Translations under genes and position numbers: made by a program
Notes under the pieces: generated by a model
Told to the model about the DNA's origin: nothing
The model's input: the letters and a program-made list of their open reading frames with translations, nothing else
The model's database searches: none
Origin: Aulostomus chinensis
Taxonomy: Eukaryota > Chordata > Actinopteri > Syngnathiformes > Aulostomidae
Assembly: GCA_037954235.1 (NCBI GenBank)
Contig: JBBMOA010000007.1
Location: 24,067,457 to 24,131,456 of the forward strand
Length of the DNA: 64,000 nucleotides
Direction: 5' to 3'
Part shown: piece by piece, positions 35,685 through 49,899 of the stretch
Layout: every line of letters starts with the position of its first letter
Position numbering within the stretch: the first letter of the stretch is position 1

Positions 35685-38663
35685 GGTATACACACTTAGG
35701 TGCACTTCTCTGGCAAGTTAGGCTTCTGTGAACAGGAAAGGAAAGAGAAGGAGCTGGCACTAGAGAATGCCACCCAGTCTGCTGTCTCGGCCCGCCCATA
35801 GACTTTGCTGTGTTCAACATGTTTACATATTCAGCAAGAAGGCAAGTTAGAATCACAAACGCAGAAACCAGAACCTGGTTGTCTCTGTTTTTACACCACC
35901 CATTTTGAGTTTACAAAAGCACCTTTAAACTCACACGGAGCACATGCTTTTGTGATCTTCACTTCCTTTCAAAAAAGAAAAAAGAAACAAACCAGGGTCT
36001 TGTTCCAAAAGTAACTGACATTGCTGATTATTTATTAATATTTTTGTAGCTTTTAGTTTTATGTGCAAAACTGGTGGGTGCTGGCTGTTACTGGAAGAGC
36101 CCAAAGCTCCTTGTCTCCAACTCTTTGTGCGGAACTGACATATATAATTATTGATGACAACCCTTATGTATAATCAACATATATAACAATGTCTGCACAT
36201 GTAAGACATGCAGGCAACTATATCTTCATGAAAGCATATGTCCTATATATGTGTATGATACTTGGGAATATGTAGGAAGTGCCTTTTTTGATTCATGATG
36301 AAAAAAAAAATTATGTATGTCATTTCCTTAAAGTGTAGGGAAAAGCCAGGCCAATCTGTCACCAGTTCTTTTTTTCTTTTTTTTTTTTAATTTTTAGATG
36401 TGAATGTGGAGAGACCCAGGGCCTTCAGTCCACACTTGACTAGCTTTACTTGTCAGGGTTCAAAGGTCAGTTGAGAACAAACAGTTCTGAACCCCCCCCC
36501 CCCAATCCTTCCACCCAGATATGATGGGATCTATGGGGAAAAAAAAAACTCCCTTATGTCAGTGTTGGAGTCTAGTGGCTTGGTTGAACACAGATCTGAC
36601 TGGTCTGGGGGGGCTCACCTAGTAGCGGGGGGGCACTAATAGACACCATCTCACAGTTCTGGAATGTTCCTGGCGCTTTGGTTGTTTCAAGGTTACCTGA
36701 TTATGTTTAATGAGCGATTTCTTTCTTCTTCTTTTTTTTCTTCGCCAAAGACATTTAAGGTGGTTTCTACTCTCAGACTAGTTAATCATTTACTCAAAGC
36801 CCTTCAAAAGAGCTAAGTAAGGTGGTTGGTTCAAACCTGCTGATGACACAGCAAAATTCCACAGACAAAGGCTTGAGGACGTGTCGGAGCGGGAGATGTG
36901 TATCGGCCCCCGGCTCGACTCAGCACAGGTGGGATCTGCGGTTTTGAGCTCAGCCCTCCAGCTGTGTACACTCGTCCATTATGTCAACCAAGCACAATTA
37001 GCCAGCTATTGTTTTCAGTTGAGAGTTAAAAAAAAAAAAATGTGAGAGAGAGAGAGAGAGGCCGTGTGTAGCGATTTATAGCTAGAGGGGGGAAAGGAGT
37101 GTGAAAGAGTGATGCAAGGAAAGGTGCAGAGAGGATGTTCCTGTGAATCACAGGAAAGGTCAGTTAGGTTTATTTTTTGAAGGAACTGTAATGTAGAATA
37201 GTGAAAGTAAAGGAAGTGAGTAGAAAGAGTGGATGGAAAGTTTTTGATTCATACCAAAGATTTCATGGGAGCCTGTTGGATTTTTCTTTGACTTGGGAAT
37301 CCCCATTGGTGAATGAAATCATTCCCAGATTGGCTTTACCTCACGTTTGTTTTATTTTTCTTTTTTTTTGAGATTTTTTTTTTTTTTTCAAGTGCCAGAG
37401 GCTGTTGATACAGCTTGACTTGGAGGGTCAGTGTGTGTTCTGTATGGCCTGAGACGGTGTGTTACACTTTTCAACAGCAGGAAAAGAAAACAAAAAAAAA
37501 AACAAAACAAAAACGAGTGGATGGTGACAAATGATGTGGACGGAAAACCATGCAGGAAAACCGATCATGTGTTGAATGTTTTCAGCGGTCTGCCGGTGTG
37601 AAGGAAAGGTCCTGGGTATTGATTCAAATGAAAGACAGGTTGCGTATTGTATTGCATTTTATTGCCTTTTGTATTGCATTTTATTTTCAACTGGATTTAC
37701 AGTGATAAAATTATACTATGTTAGTATTTTGTTTTATTATGCTTCTGTTTTTGATTTTCCAAAATATAAGAAAATTTTATATTGCTTTATGTTATGGCAG
37801 AAAAAATACTTCCTTCCTTGAAGTATTAAAAATGTATTTCCAAAAGGTGACTAATTTGATGTAATATTGATGTATTTTCCCCTCTTTTTGTGGGTCATCA
37901 ACAATTGTAGACGTCAAGTCTTTTTTTTTTTTTTTTTTTAAAGAAAAGTTATTGGAAAATACAAGTATATGGTCTAATATATCAACAGCTGACTGTTAAA
38001 AAAAAAGTGGTGTTTCCACCTCGACTAATGCGGGGAGTCCCAAATTCTGGAAAAATCTCAAGAGGAAAGGAAATAAAGCAACGGAAAGAATCTGATGATG
38101 AAACTTTAACTCTGCCAAACTGGAAAAAATGGTGCATATCTGTTAGTTAGCAGAAAGTCTAATCATAGGAAAACTTGACTGGATATTGTTATGACAATAA
38201 TAATAAATTCGTATTATTATGTTATTTAAGTATTATTTTCGTTATGGCTCATTACCATTTTTGCCACAGTTTTGTTCTGGTGATCCTGGACTGCCAAGGT
38301 AGGTTAAGTTGCGTGCCTTTGGCATCTTTTTTTTTTTTTTTTTGATAATGCAAATTATTATCAATGTGTTTTTATACTTGTATTTATTGGTGATCAAGCC
38401 ATTTAATTTGTTATCAAAGTACTTCATGTTCAAGCTCTTTGGCCTGCTTTGGACTGTGTTGTGTTCCGGACTGCACACCACAAAAAAAAAAAAAAAATCA
38501 ATTTGTTCAAAATAGAGTGGTTTCATCTCATTGTGAAGGCAAGCGGCGGTCAAGTGTGTGTTTTTAACAATAAGAGTTCCTCAAATCCTGTAAAATGTCT
38601 TAATTCATCCATTCAGGTGTATTTCTACTCAACACGATGCCTCTGTAGTACTGTATCAACTCA

Positions 38664-38669
38664 AATAAA
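38664..38669 (+). promoter_or_regulatory. Candidate distal poly(A) signal of nuak1
   Basis: AATAAA, followed within about 30 nt by a T/G-rich stretch (TGTTGTCTTC ... TCTTTTTGTTCC) suitable as a downstream element. Confidence 0.5.
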
Positions 38670-38699
38670 TGGATCTTGAAAGATTCATGTTGTCTTCAC

Positions 38700-41600
38700 G
38701 CCTCTTTTTGTTCCTCAAGTCGAGTTCTAACAAAGCTCTTACAAACTCACGAAGGAATAAGTCAAATAAATAGAATTCTGGAAGTTGTGTTTCTATATTT
38801 GTTAAAAAAAAATCTTGCATTTAGATTTAAAATCTAGACAGAGCAAAGACTGGATTATCTAGCGCTTCGCAAATTTGCTTGTGAATGTCTGAGGTTGTCG
38901 GCTTAAACTGACTGTGGACTCAACTTTACACTCAACTTAAATTCATGGGGCGTTTCCATTTTACTTTGAATAATCACAACTTTTAAGACTTCTGGTTGAT
39001 GGACATTCTGACTGTAAGAAATCCTATCCAAGCGAAACATAGTTACTGCTCTGGCAGCCAAACTGGTGTGTGCTCAAACAAATAATACTTATATTGATAA
39101 ATGTTTTCACTTAAGTTTGATATTGCGGTTTTTCAGTGTAAATTGGTTTCAGCAGAGCCCAATACTGAAGTGCATGACATCAACTTTGCAAACTTCTCCA
39201 TCCACCTAAAATAGGCCAAAAAGCTGTCTCTTCCAGTGCCAGAAGTTTTATCCTGTCAAACAGAGTAAAAAGGAACTGCCTTTTATCCTATGGACATATG
39301 TTAAACTATAACTAGACACATGGCCTAATTTATTTTCTTTTTTGAGAACAAGTGATCCAGAAACCTACATAAATACAAGAAAAAAAGGCCAGTAATGTTG
39401 AGCTGCACTGCACTGGTGTCCTTCAATTAATTAACAAGGGTAAAAGGCCGTGCTGAGAGAATCAGCCCAACTCACTTTGAAAGTATTTTTGAAAACTCAG
39501 TGGCCTCATTAAAGTATGCAGCTCATAGTAGAACTACAGTACCAGCGAGCGTGAGCCGGATTGAGGCCCTTTTTTTTTTTCCCCCCTCCCTCTCTTGAAA
39601 TTAGCCAATGTTTCCACACAGACTCGGCTGCTGCAGTTAAAGTTGAATTAACTTGATGAGTGCTACTCCACCCAAAAATCTGTTTTTTCAGCATTAAAGA
39701 CTCTTTCTCTTTAAAGGTGGTTGTAAAAACGTGTCACTCACAGTACCCAGTGGTTGTAGTTGGCTCACATTCTACTTACTTACAGTGAATTCTGGTAGTA
39801 AACTCTTTTCACAGTGGGAACAAAATGTCCACAAAAAAGATTTCTAATCACATCTGCAGAATAATCCACCTTTTCACTGCGTATTTATGGTCAGGATGTT
39901 CCGAACATGACATATTTCTGGCGAAATTAGGTGAAAGTTACAACTTTCATCTCGTTCCTCACATCCAAATCCAGACTTCGGTTCTTTCATTGATCGAAAG
40001 AACTGGCTGTCTTAAGTTTCAAGGAAAACTATTTAATGAACACGCCAGATAACAAGTACATCATGCCAGCCAACCATTTATTATATTGGATAGAGCAGCT
40101 ACAACAGAGCAGGTGCTGCAGGTTGTGTGAGATGGATGTCATAAATAACAGAAGTAGAGATATATCTTTATTAAAAGTGACTTTAGCACAACGAAAACCT
40201 CTGGATGCATCATACTGACCTAAATTTAACTTATCAGCTTGATTAGTCATGGAGTGCAGACCATAAACTTTCAAGTGACAACTTTAAACTCCAGGGGAGA
40301 TAAGTAGAGTTTACTCAGAAGCAAATAAAAGCATCCTCTTGAATATTTGCAGACTAGGATATTCTGGGAAAGAGCTGCTTCGCTGACATCCAGTCCCAAT
40401 TCAGGAAATGGTGATACTAGACAAATATAATCAGGACTAGGCTGGCAATTACTTGATGGACAGCTTGATCCTGCAGTAGGATGGCATGTGCCAAAACCAA
40501 CAGTAAGTAGTGGCTTACTAGCTGGAAATAGAGCAAGTATAAAACAAATCCTTCGGGCTGTTATGTGACAAAAGCTTCAATGAGTACTATTGTATTTTTG
40601 TACCCAGCACACCTGATGGTAATTTCTCGGTCAATAACAACTTGTTCTCTGGAGAAAAGCAATTTTTTTGTCATCCCAAAATGACAGAATCAAACAAACG
40701 GCAGCGGAGAACACACGTCTGGCTCAGGGAAGAAACAACAGTGTCTGTTTTTGGGACTTGGAGAGTCAATTGGTTGTCGAGGGAGAACATCACTGTTGCT
40801 GCCGGGTTAATTTAATCCACATTTTGCAAGGCAAAGTGAGAGTGGGTGGCTGGAAGCTTTCTTTCTGGGCTTTGGTACTGATGAGTAGAACAGTAACCAA
40901 TACTGGCCAGACACTTGCTGCAGGCCCTGGAAGAAGACAACATCAAATAGTGCAGAGCAGGTTTTCCTCAATCACACATTGGAACTGTTATCCCCCAGCT
41001 AAAATTGACCTCATTAAGCCAGTCTTTTATTTGTAAATGTCTTTTACAGCAATTTTTATTTTGTCATATTGACTTGTGAACACAAGAAAAAAAAAGTCAC
41101 ATCAATCAGTAACTATTTTGTGATTTTATTTTTTTTTTTTTACAGAAGGAACCAGTCAATTATTTTTAATAACAGCTGAATGTTCCTTTCAGCTTCTGTG
41201 TTTTAAGATGATATAAAAGCAATAAGAAAAACAAAAACCACAAAACAATATGAATACTCACTGCAATAAATCGTCGATCCACACAAGAGCCAAAATCACT
41301 GTAGAGACAACAAAGACAAAATCTTTGCAGCAGCTGCTCTCGTGATATGATCTGAGTTTCAAAGGGATTTCTTTAATGTCTTCAGAACAATTTCTGCTTC
41401 ACTTTTTGACCTTTAAATAAAGTCCAGCTGCTAGACCCTCTGAACTATTCCCTCTGTACACCCTCCTCCCACCATCTGTAGAAGGTGAGCCCCTGAAAGT
41501 GGAGGTGGAGGGTTTACTGGTGGAGGCGGCATCCCCAACTACAAAATCAAAATGCCCCCTTCTAATACCACATCCGGTCTTTTAGAATGACCCTGACTCC

Positions 41601-44600
41601 ATGCCTTGCAGATATGGAAGTCTGCATAATGTTGAGGATATAAGTTTTTAGCTCAGGGCACAGACTTGAAAAGAGGCCTCTCCCTTCACAGCCCCCTGGA
41701 GCTGCAATGGATAAAAGTCGTCACACGCAGAGGGATTTGAGACATGAAAGCTAGAGAATTTACATGCGCTTCAAATCAGTTTACAACTCCTTTGTCTGCA
41801 GAAAAATGGCTTCATATGAAGAAAGTCGAGGGGGATATTCTGCAAATTGAGCAAAAAGCAGCAGAGGATTTGGCAAGGTCAGCCCTGCCTTGGCAGGTCT
41901 GGCTGCTATTGCAGGCAGGATGTTCCACAGTGAAGGTTTAGGGTGGCTGTTGTAAACCGAGCGGCCTGTTCATTGCAGGAAAAATAAACTGAGGGCCGGG
42001 CCGAAGAAAATCCTGAGTACAGTGGAGTGTGTGTTAGCTGACACATTGTTTCAGAACAGTCTGAAGGGCTGCTTTCCATTGCTTGTACAAGCACACACAT
42101 ACACAAATGCATGAGCACACATTTTTATAGGCCCTCGTTCATTCTTTCTCGCTCTCACATGGGTTCCCAACTCATATCCCTGCAGGACTCCTTTTCCTCT
42201 GCACTGCTGTGATAACATTGTGACTGGATATGGAATGGAATAAACCACCCTCCTTTCCTGCTCAGTTTCCAGTCCTCTATCATTCATCCTCCATCCAGTA
42301 GCCCCCTCCACACACCCAACCCTCCATCCCTCTCCTGTCCAGATGCCTATTTTTAGCAGCAGCACTGCTATTCTGGAATTTGTTGCTGACTGGCTGCTGC
42401 TGGGTGTCTGGGCGGCGATCTCTCCTGGAATGTCTGGCCCACTCTCAAACCACTCCAGAGTCCCAGCGCAGGGCGGACGGCTCAGGGCTCTGATTACAAC
42501 TTTAAGCCTGCTTGTAGCTGTAATTCGCTCTTCCTCCAGCAGAAACACAAAGCTGGAAAAAGCGTCTAAGTCCTGTAACTTCAGAGTAGTTTAATGTAGA
42601 ACTGGGCTTTTGTCTGTGTTCAGTTTTATGTGTGCTTTTATTGATCACGTTGTAAAACTCTGCCTTTATAAGAACACTCCTCCTATCTGGAGACAAAAAG
42701 ACTGTTACCCGCAAGTTAGCTAGTTAAATTCTAGGATAAAGACTTTTTCGTTTTGGTCACTGTCAAAGTGGAGACATGCAGGAAAAGAAAAAGTTGGTGC
42801 AAGTTTTGGGAGACAGTAATTGAGTTTAAATACTTTGTCACTTATAAAGCCATATAAAGGATTATTTTTGAGTATTTTTAGTAGTGCGTGTACTTTTTAC
42901 ATAGGCTTAACATAGAAGAACTCCACTTTCAATTCCACTGTAGTTGTAACGAATAACTCCTCAACTAAAACCTGCTCACCAACTTTTTTAAGTTCCCATC
43001 AGTGAGTGGGATGTCAATCTATGAACCAAAATGTGCCACATTCTTTATTTTCCTAACTGTTACAACAATCTTTATTGCAAATAGCAAACAGATATACTTT
43101 TACAAAAGACTATATGAAAGAAATGGGCAGAGCCAATATGGAAGTGCTTTAGTCTTTCATTCTTACTAATGGCCAGCAGGAGACAAGTCAACTACTCAAG
43201 TTGATTTTGAGCGCATGTTGTGAAGAAGACTTGGATTGTACGAGACTACGCTCTGGGTCTGAGAATAAATCTTTGGTCTCTGCTACCTTCAAAAAAGCAA
43301 GATTGTATTTTCTTAAGTCTGTATTCACCGAGAAGTCACACTGGTAGAGGAAAACAAGACACATAACGATGTGTGATGGATAAACAATTTATGATATGTG
43401 TGTGACATTTCACTTTAAGTACAAACTTCCACTACGTCGTCCCATTCTCCTCTTGTTTGTCGAGATTAGCCAAACATTAAGGATCGGCGCAGTCTTCATT
43501 ACATGTGCAAAAACAACAGGAGAGTTTCCCGAAAGCTATTTATAGTTTTCCCCTTAGTTGTAAACATGAAAGCAGTTGTGCAATGAGTGGGGGGAAAAAA
43601 CAGCAAGAGAAAAATTCAAAACTCGCACATTATCTAATCTTTTCTTAACAAGTCAACTCCTGTGATAAGTGAGTGCGAATGTTTCATTTTTGGAATTACC
43701 AAGTTACAGAAGTAAAGGCAGAATTCCCCCAGTTCAGATACTAGCAAAGGGCTAGGTGGAGGGGGTTTCAGGAGATGAAAGTACTTCATTTTGATGCGTA
43801 CCAATGCCTTTAGGGGGAGGGTTGGGGATAGGCATGTGGTGGTTATGGTTAAAGTTAGGGTAAGTATCCAGGAAATGAATGAAAGTCAATTCACTGCTTA
43901 CATATTTTGGTGTGTTTCTGCATGTGTGTGAGCGCTTGTGTGTGTGGTCCATGAAAAGAAAATAAGCAGCACTAATGGGAAGTTTTTCCTGTCTTGGATC
44001 AGGCTTAAGGGGTTTCAAAGCAAAATTGTTTGCAGTGGAGGGAACGCCGTCCAAGCCCACCTGTTGCTCATGATTGCAGAGATCCGCTTGAGCTGGGCCT
44101 TGTCGAGAGGCGTAGTGTAGTGTGCCACTCAATGACATCAATGGAGCGGGCAGGTCCATTCATTCCACAGGATTACCCGAGCAGAGACAATTCACTGCGA
44201 TGCTACAAGTACATTACAGGCATGCCTGAACTGTCTGTCACATTTCTTTATCTACCACCCAAACCCTCTCAGCTATGAGGACAATGCTACTGCTCCAGTA
44301 AATCATTGCTTTGTAGACTTTTCCCCTCTGGCAAAAAAAAAAAATAAGAGTGCAGAAGATTTATTTTACACAGGTCTCCATCATTTTTAATGAGATAAAA
44401 CTCCACCCTTCTAAATGGCAAATAAAGTTCATCCGGTAAGGGCGTGGAACCCCTCAGGCCAAGTGATTAGGGTGTAAAAATAACATGATGGAATTCAGCC
44501 AAGTCTGTTAATACACGTATTTATTTACCCTTTGCCTCTTCAGAAGCCAAACGTAGGAAATGCTTGATGGTATGTAACCCTCCGACTGTAAATCAGTTCA

Positions 44601-45315
44601 CTCTGCGTCCTTGAGCATGTGATAAGAATTCCCATCACAAAACATCTTGTTCTTGTTAGCATTATATACACCAGCAAGTATGAAAAGTGAGCAGTCAGCA
44701 GTGTGAGCATGGATGCAACTAATTGGCCTTGGCTCCCAATAAGGGGATGTGGGTTTAGCTTCAGTATGGTGGAGCAGAGGCCATGGAGAGTGATGAGTGG
44801 AGACGGGGAGGAAGTCCGTCAGACGTCCGTGGCTCAGCCGTCCATCAAACTGGCCAGTCAGGTAATTAAACAGCCTTCGGCGTTCTGTATGAGAGCAGCG
44901 TGTCTCCGGAGTGTGAAAGGCCGAGGAGAGGGCTGGGAAATAGAGTCCTGTTCGGCTGAAGCTCAGCTATATACAGCCTGGCTACGCTGGGACACAATCC
45001 CATTGCCACAGGGTTTTAGCACTGCTGGTTTTAGCTCATCCTTCAATTTGGTTTTTGTTTCGCATACTTTTTCTTTGACCAACCCCCATCCTCATCTAGT
45101 TTAGCCATAGCTTTAAGTAGAAATACAGCAGAGAGAGCTGGATGGAAGGATGTATCCCCCAGCTGGCTTACATTCCTCTGGTTTCCACTTGTGTCTGCTT
45201 CTCCTTTTTATGGGTCAGTGTTTCTGTGATTAAAGTTTCTTTTCCTTTTCCCTTCTGCTTTTCCTCTTTCCATTCATAGCAATTTTCCTCTCTGCGTTTT
45301 TCGCCTGTCCCTTTT

Positions 45316-45356
<41 letters not shown>

Positions 45357-47930
45357 TTTTGACCAGGGAAATTCCCATCAGTCGTTTCCAACCGCCGTTT
45401 TACCAACACAATTAAAAAAAGAAACCTCCTCTTTTTTAATGAATGTGAATGCTCAGTTTAGCATCTTCCATGACCGGCCATGGTGGAGCAGCTCATTGTA
45501 AATAGCGCTGTGGCAACAACATTACTGTCAAACATTCTCACGCTCTGCCACTTTAACGCCGTCTCCTCACATAGGCTTATCATCCACGCCGACTGACTGG
45601 CCATCCTTAAACTGACATTACAGTGATTGATACGGCCGCGGGTGTGGACTCCTTGTCTAGCTTCCTCTTCCTCCGCTGGTTTCCAGAAGCATCTGTTTCA
45701 CACGGAGGGGGGGTTGATGAGACTCCAAGGGTGAGATGAATGATTTTGGCTGTTCAAAGCAGAGACAAAGCAGTAAATATCAAATCATATCAGGTATATG
45801 CTTTGGATGCAGAGACTCGGGTTCCAGATGAGTGCAGCTTTGCAGAAGTTGGATGTAAAAATGACTTAAACTTCATAATTAAACCTTAATTTTTCCTCAT
45901 CCAGTTCATTCATCTTATTAAGAGAGAGTGTTTCAGATGCATGTTTGAAAAACCAGACAACAAAAACCTGCTCTCGACAGCTAATCAAGCATAAAGTTAA
46001 TTCAAGCAGGTCAGGTGAGTCCACTTGAATGAATCTATCACCTCCTATCAGCTTTTCACTTACATTCTTTTGCCACAGGCCACTGGTTCGGTTCCCCGTG
46101 TTGGCTTCTTGGTTAGTTGGGCGTGTCCTGGTTGCTCTGGTCGATCAGGGTGCTTGTTCAGGGTGGGGTGGCAACTGGACCAGGACAGCTTGGTAGGGTG
46201 AAGTGGTGATGTACAACGGGGAAGAAAAATGTTTGGAAGGCAAAAAATAGACAAAGAAAACATGCTTGTCCTAATTGCTTCTTGCATGTGGATATTACTT
46301 GTGTGCTACTGGCTGGTTCTTGGCTAAAGCTGCTGTTAGGTTTGCTCATACTTGCAAATATGACATAGAACTGAGCAATTCCACCAAAGTAATTTGCTCA
46401 GTCACCAACTTAAGATTCTACAATTTGCAATTGTTTGGAATGAGTGACTAAACTTGGCCTCTCATCACGAGAGCGGTTTGTTTAACTGACCTCTTTCAAC
46501 CTTCACCGCACTGAGATAGCTTGGTGATAAAACCCATTGACCCCTTCTGCCTTATTCATCCCCATCAGGGTGGTCCATCTACCGTTAAGTCTCTTTAAGA
46601 GATAGAGGGGCAAAAAAAAACTTCCCAGGAGTACACAGGGCCTGACATCCACTATCCCATTACAGCCCACCTAAGACACTGCCACACACATAAAACAACG
46701 TGAGACACAAGCTAATGAAGTGCAAACCACTCGTCCTCATACTCTTTTTTCTTTCAATCCCCCCTCACCCTGTTTAGGGTTAATTTGCAATGTCACCAGC
46801 AAGAGATCCTTTCAGATAAATGAAAACGTGTTTTTATGCCAAGCATGCTTGTGGGAATTGAGACGACCATGAGGAGGTTTTGCGGGTCTTCTCATAATGA
46901 GGGAATTAAAAACAGCCTCTGGGGGATGAATATGCACTTCTTGGATTGATTTAAAAAGAGGAGGGGGTGGATGGGTGGGATGGTAGACAGATATCAAGGT
47001 CTGCATTGCCTGCCAAGTCAACATTCTTTTAAAAAGGGTCGAGTTTCAAATAAAAGCAACAGCTCTGCAACTTCAGGTGAGTCCCATTTGATGCTCACTT
47101 ACGGTGACATTCGAATGGGAGTGATATGCTTTTTCTCTCAGGCCAAGATACATATCTCTCTTTGACAGCTGTGTTTTTTGGGGTGAGGTGGGAAGGGAGG
47201 GGGTGTCTTGTCTTAACATGGTAGACAGGCTGGTGAGTTGCTCCTGAAAGATTCCCTTTATGAGTAATGGCCATCTGGGCCATTTCTCTGGATGTGTGTG
47301 AGCATGTGTATGGTTTTCCTATTTCATTTTTTCCCCCTCTTGTCTTTGTTCTTCCTCCTAAATAGCGGTGAAATGTTGAAGGAAAACAAATGAAAAGATA
47401 GCGCTTTGAAAATGGATCCATCCCAGCAGCCCTCTACCACACCCCCCCCCCCTCCTCCTCCTCCTCCTCCTCCATTTCTGGCCCCCTCCTCCCTTCACTT
47501 GTGCAGGCTTGACAAAAGAATATACCTCTCTCCATTGCATGCAACAGAGGGTGGGGGGTTGAGGTAGAATGAATAAAGAGAATTGTAAGGGAGGAGAAAA
47601 GAATGATGGATACATGAGAGGAGGAGAAAACGATGTAAGGGAGATCAATTCAAGGAGCCTGATGATAAAAAATGTAGCTGGAGAGAAGATAGCAAGAATG
47701 ATCAGAGAGAAAAGAAATGGGAGAGAGAAAATGAGATGGAAGGAAGTCCTCCACTCAGTAAAGATGAAGAATATTAGGTTGTTCGAAAAATGTCAGAGAA
47801 ATGTGCGAGGGGAAAAATGGATGGAGGAATAATGAAGGTCAGGATTGGGGTTCAAAAAAACTGAAAACTGTAGAAAAAAAGAGGAGCCAGAGAGAAGGGG
47901 AGACTTTTAAATAACAATAAAAGCACAAAA
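38700..47930. other. Intergenic DNA downstream of nuak1, first part
   Basis: No gene supported. It contains a (TA)n tract at about 45321-45353 and scattered homopolymers. Open frames of 130-165 codons at 42051-42548 (minus), 43752-44159 (minus) and 44703-45104 (plus) overlap frames on the other strand and show no domain or splice logic. Confidence 0.55.
45321..45353. repeat. (TA)n microsatellite
   Basis: About 33 bp of alternating TA after a T-run. Confidence 0.95.
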
Positions 47931-47940
47931 ACATTGATTA

Positions 47941-47987
47941 TTTACAAAAATGTGAATTAATGCATCTGAAATTCACATTTTTGTAAA
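47941..47987. repeat. Perfect 18-bp inverted repeat with 11-nt loop
   Basis: TTTACAAAAATGTGAATT at 47941-47958 is exactly the reverse complement of 47970-47987. The loop is AATGCATCTGA. The flanks do not extend the pairing, so the hairpin is about 47 nt, short for a microRNA precursor. It may be the remnant of a small palindromic mobile element. Confidence 0.95.
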
Positions 47988-49101
47988 GTTGTAGAAAACC
48001 TAAAATATCTGCCATCATGCAGCTGCACAGTGGAGCTTTCATTTGGATTCATGTTACTAGTCACCTGAGAATGTTTGCTCCAAAGATCTGATTGTTTCCA
48101 TCAACTCCGTAGAGAAATATCTGGTTCTGTAGCTGCTTGAAGCTCAATTTCTTTACAAGCTGATGCTTTTTTGTGTCTGTTTAGTGTTTGGTAGTTAGCA
48201 TTCAGAGGTTGTTGGCTAAATGCTGCTGTTGTTGTAAATGAAGCAGATTTTATTGGAAAGATATTCGTAGGACAAGGCAAATTTATATTTATGCAGTTGA
48301 TTCAATGTGTAAGTGGATACACCTCTAAACAGAAAGGCTGATACACTTGTGAGCAGGGTCTACGGGGGGGGGGCTACACTTAAGTTTATGTAGATGACCT
48401 CTGCTGGCTGCTGGCCTTCTGTGCCACGGTGCTGATTTTCTTATATTTAAACAATGGTGGCTGAAAAGGAACAAATTAGTTTGTAGTTACATTTACTGTA
48501 TCGCATGAAGCACAAAGAGGAGGAGATGGTGGGGAAATCAGTGAGTGTGCGTGTGTGGGGGGCATAGGAGGACGTGATTCTATGACTGTTGCAGTCTGCG
48601 TCATTCCTTCCTTCCTTTCAGTTCCTTTCGTAAATGTAACTTTTGTTCAGCTTCAAAATTGTCTGCTCCGTTTCAGATTGTTTGAAGTGCACAAAGAAAT
48701 TCAGTGTCTCAGACGCAAAGGCTCAAAAGTTGTAGCGCTCTTGTGGTTATGGTGTAGGCTTCGAATAGACCTGACACCCAAGCATTAATCAGTGGTTCAT
48801 TGTTGGCACACAGCCGCTCAAACAAGTGATTTGAATCATTCTGCATTTTGATATTGTTAGGTGCAGCTTTAACAAAGGAGAAAGAACTTGGAGAGAGATT
48901 ATTTCCATTCTTTGAAACACACTCCTATCACTTTCCTAAATAAGGTATTTCATATGCATCTTTGTGCAGATCCAGCTGTTACCATCCCAAGCAAAACAAT
49001 TATTTGGTGATTAGCATGGAGCTGCCATAACTTGTTCGTCTGACCACTGAAACCACTGACACCAAGACATTCAGAATCTGACAACATCAAAGACAGTAAT
49101 A

Positions 49102-49103
<2 letters not shown>
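47988..49103. other. Intergenic DNA
   Basis: No gene, RNA or mobile element recognised. There is a G-run near 48365-48373. Confidence 0.5.

Positions 49104-49176
<73 letters not shown>
49104..49176. repeat. (CA)n microsatellite
   Basis: A 73-bp CA tract with a single AT interruption near 49131. Confidence 0.97.
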
Positions 49177-49178
<2 letters not shown>

Positions 49179-49899
49179 CCCACACATCTTCTCCAAACAC
49201 AAATCTTTCATACACTAATGACACGCTAGTGGTGAGCTATGCACTGAGGGTGGGAAAGATTAGTAAACTGACAGACATTCCTGGCAGCTGATGTCAGCGC
49301 ACTATCACAAAATATGCTCTATATGATGTTACGAACCAAAATATGAACCCCTCGAACAACGTGAGAGCTGATATGTTTGGATGAGGGTGGTCCCAATGGG
49401 CTGACCCACGGGTCAAAATCATAACTCCTGAGGTAGAAATTCCTCAGGCTTGGTCCAAAGAGAATCCCACAAAGGTGAGAGGTGGAGTGAGATGCCAGCA
49501 GACTCAAAACTAGCCAAATGACTGACCACAAGGGCGCATTCACAGCATTCTATCCCCAGACGGTGACGTCTTGGTGAGTTTACTCAGGACAGATGTCCTC
49601 CTCATAACCTGTGTGGCAGCGGGGGGGGGGGCAGTCATTGTTCTTTCCAGGCTAGCTGTGGTGAATCACTCCATATGCATTCCTGAGAAGCTCATCCATC
49701 TAAAATCTGCCAGAAGTTTATATAGATGTTGGAGCAGAAAAAAAAAACAACTTTAGACCCTGCTGCTTAACTGGTTTCAAGGTCGAGTCATGTGAACTGT
49801 GAATAAAGAGTTCAAGGCATGTAAGATGTAGATGTACTCCAGTCATGAGGAGCAAGAATCACTCTGATTGATTCCAGCCCACTTACAGATATGTCGTTT

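Larger units (their letters stand above)
35457..38690 (+). other. nuak1: 3' UTR of nuak1
   Basis: A UTR of about 3.2 kb is inferred from the stop at 35456 to a poly(A) signal at 38664-38669. It contains GT and AC microsatellites, several A/T homopolymers and A/T-rich stretches. An earlier AATAAA at 38072-38077 and an ATTAAA near 37825 could give shorter forms. No other gene is visible, and a long 3' UTR is also usual for mammalian NUAK1. Confidence 0.6.

Noticed and set aside
35259..35856. Long minus-strand frames rich in HTHT and plus-strand CVCV frames
   Set aside because: Dinucleotide microsatellites keep all frames open, and part overlaps nuak1 coding exon 7 on the other strand.
42051..42548. 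165-codon minus-strand open frame, the longest outside nuak1
   Set aside because: No recognised domain, a competing plus-strand frame overlaps it, there is no splice context, and the ending is low complexity. A conserved non-coding element is possible but untestable here.
44703..45104. 133-codon plus-strand open frame
   Set aside because: No family resemblance and no neighbouring exon.
47941..47987. microRNA precursor
   Set aside because: The stem is only 18 bp and the flanks do not extend it, below the usual precursor length.
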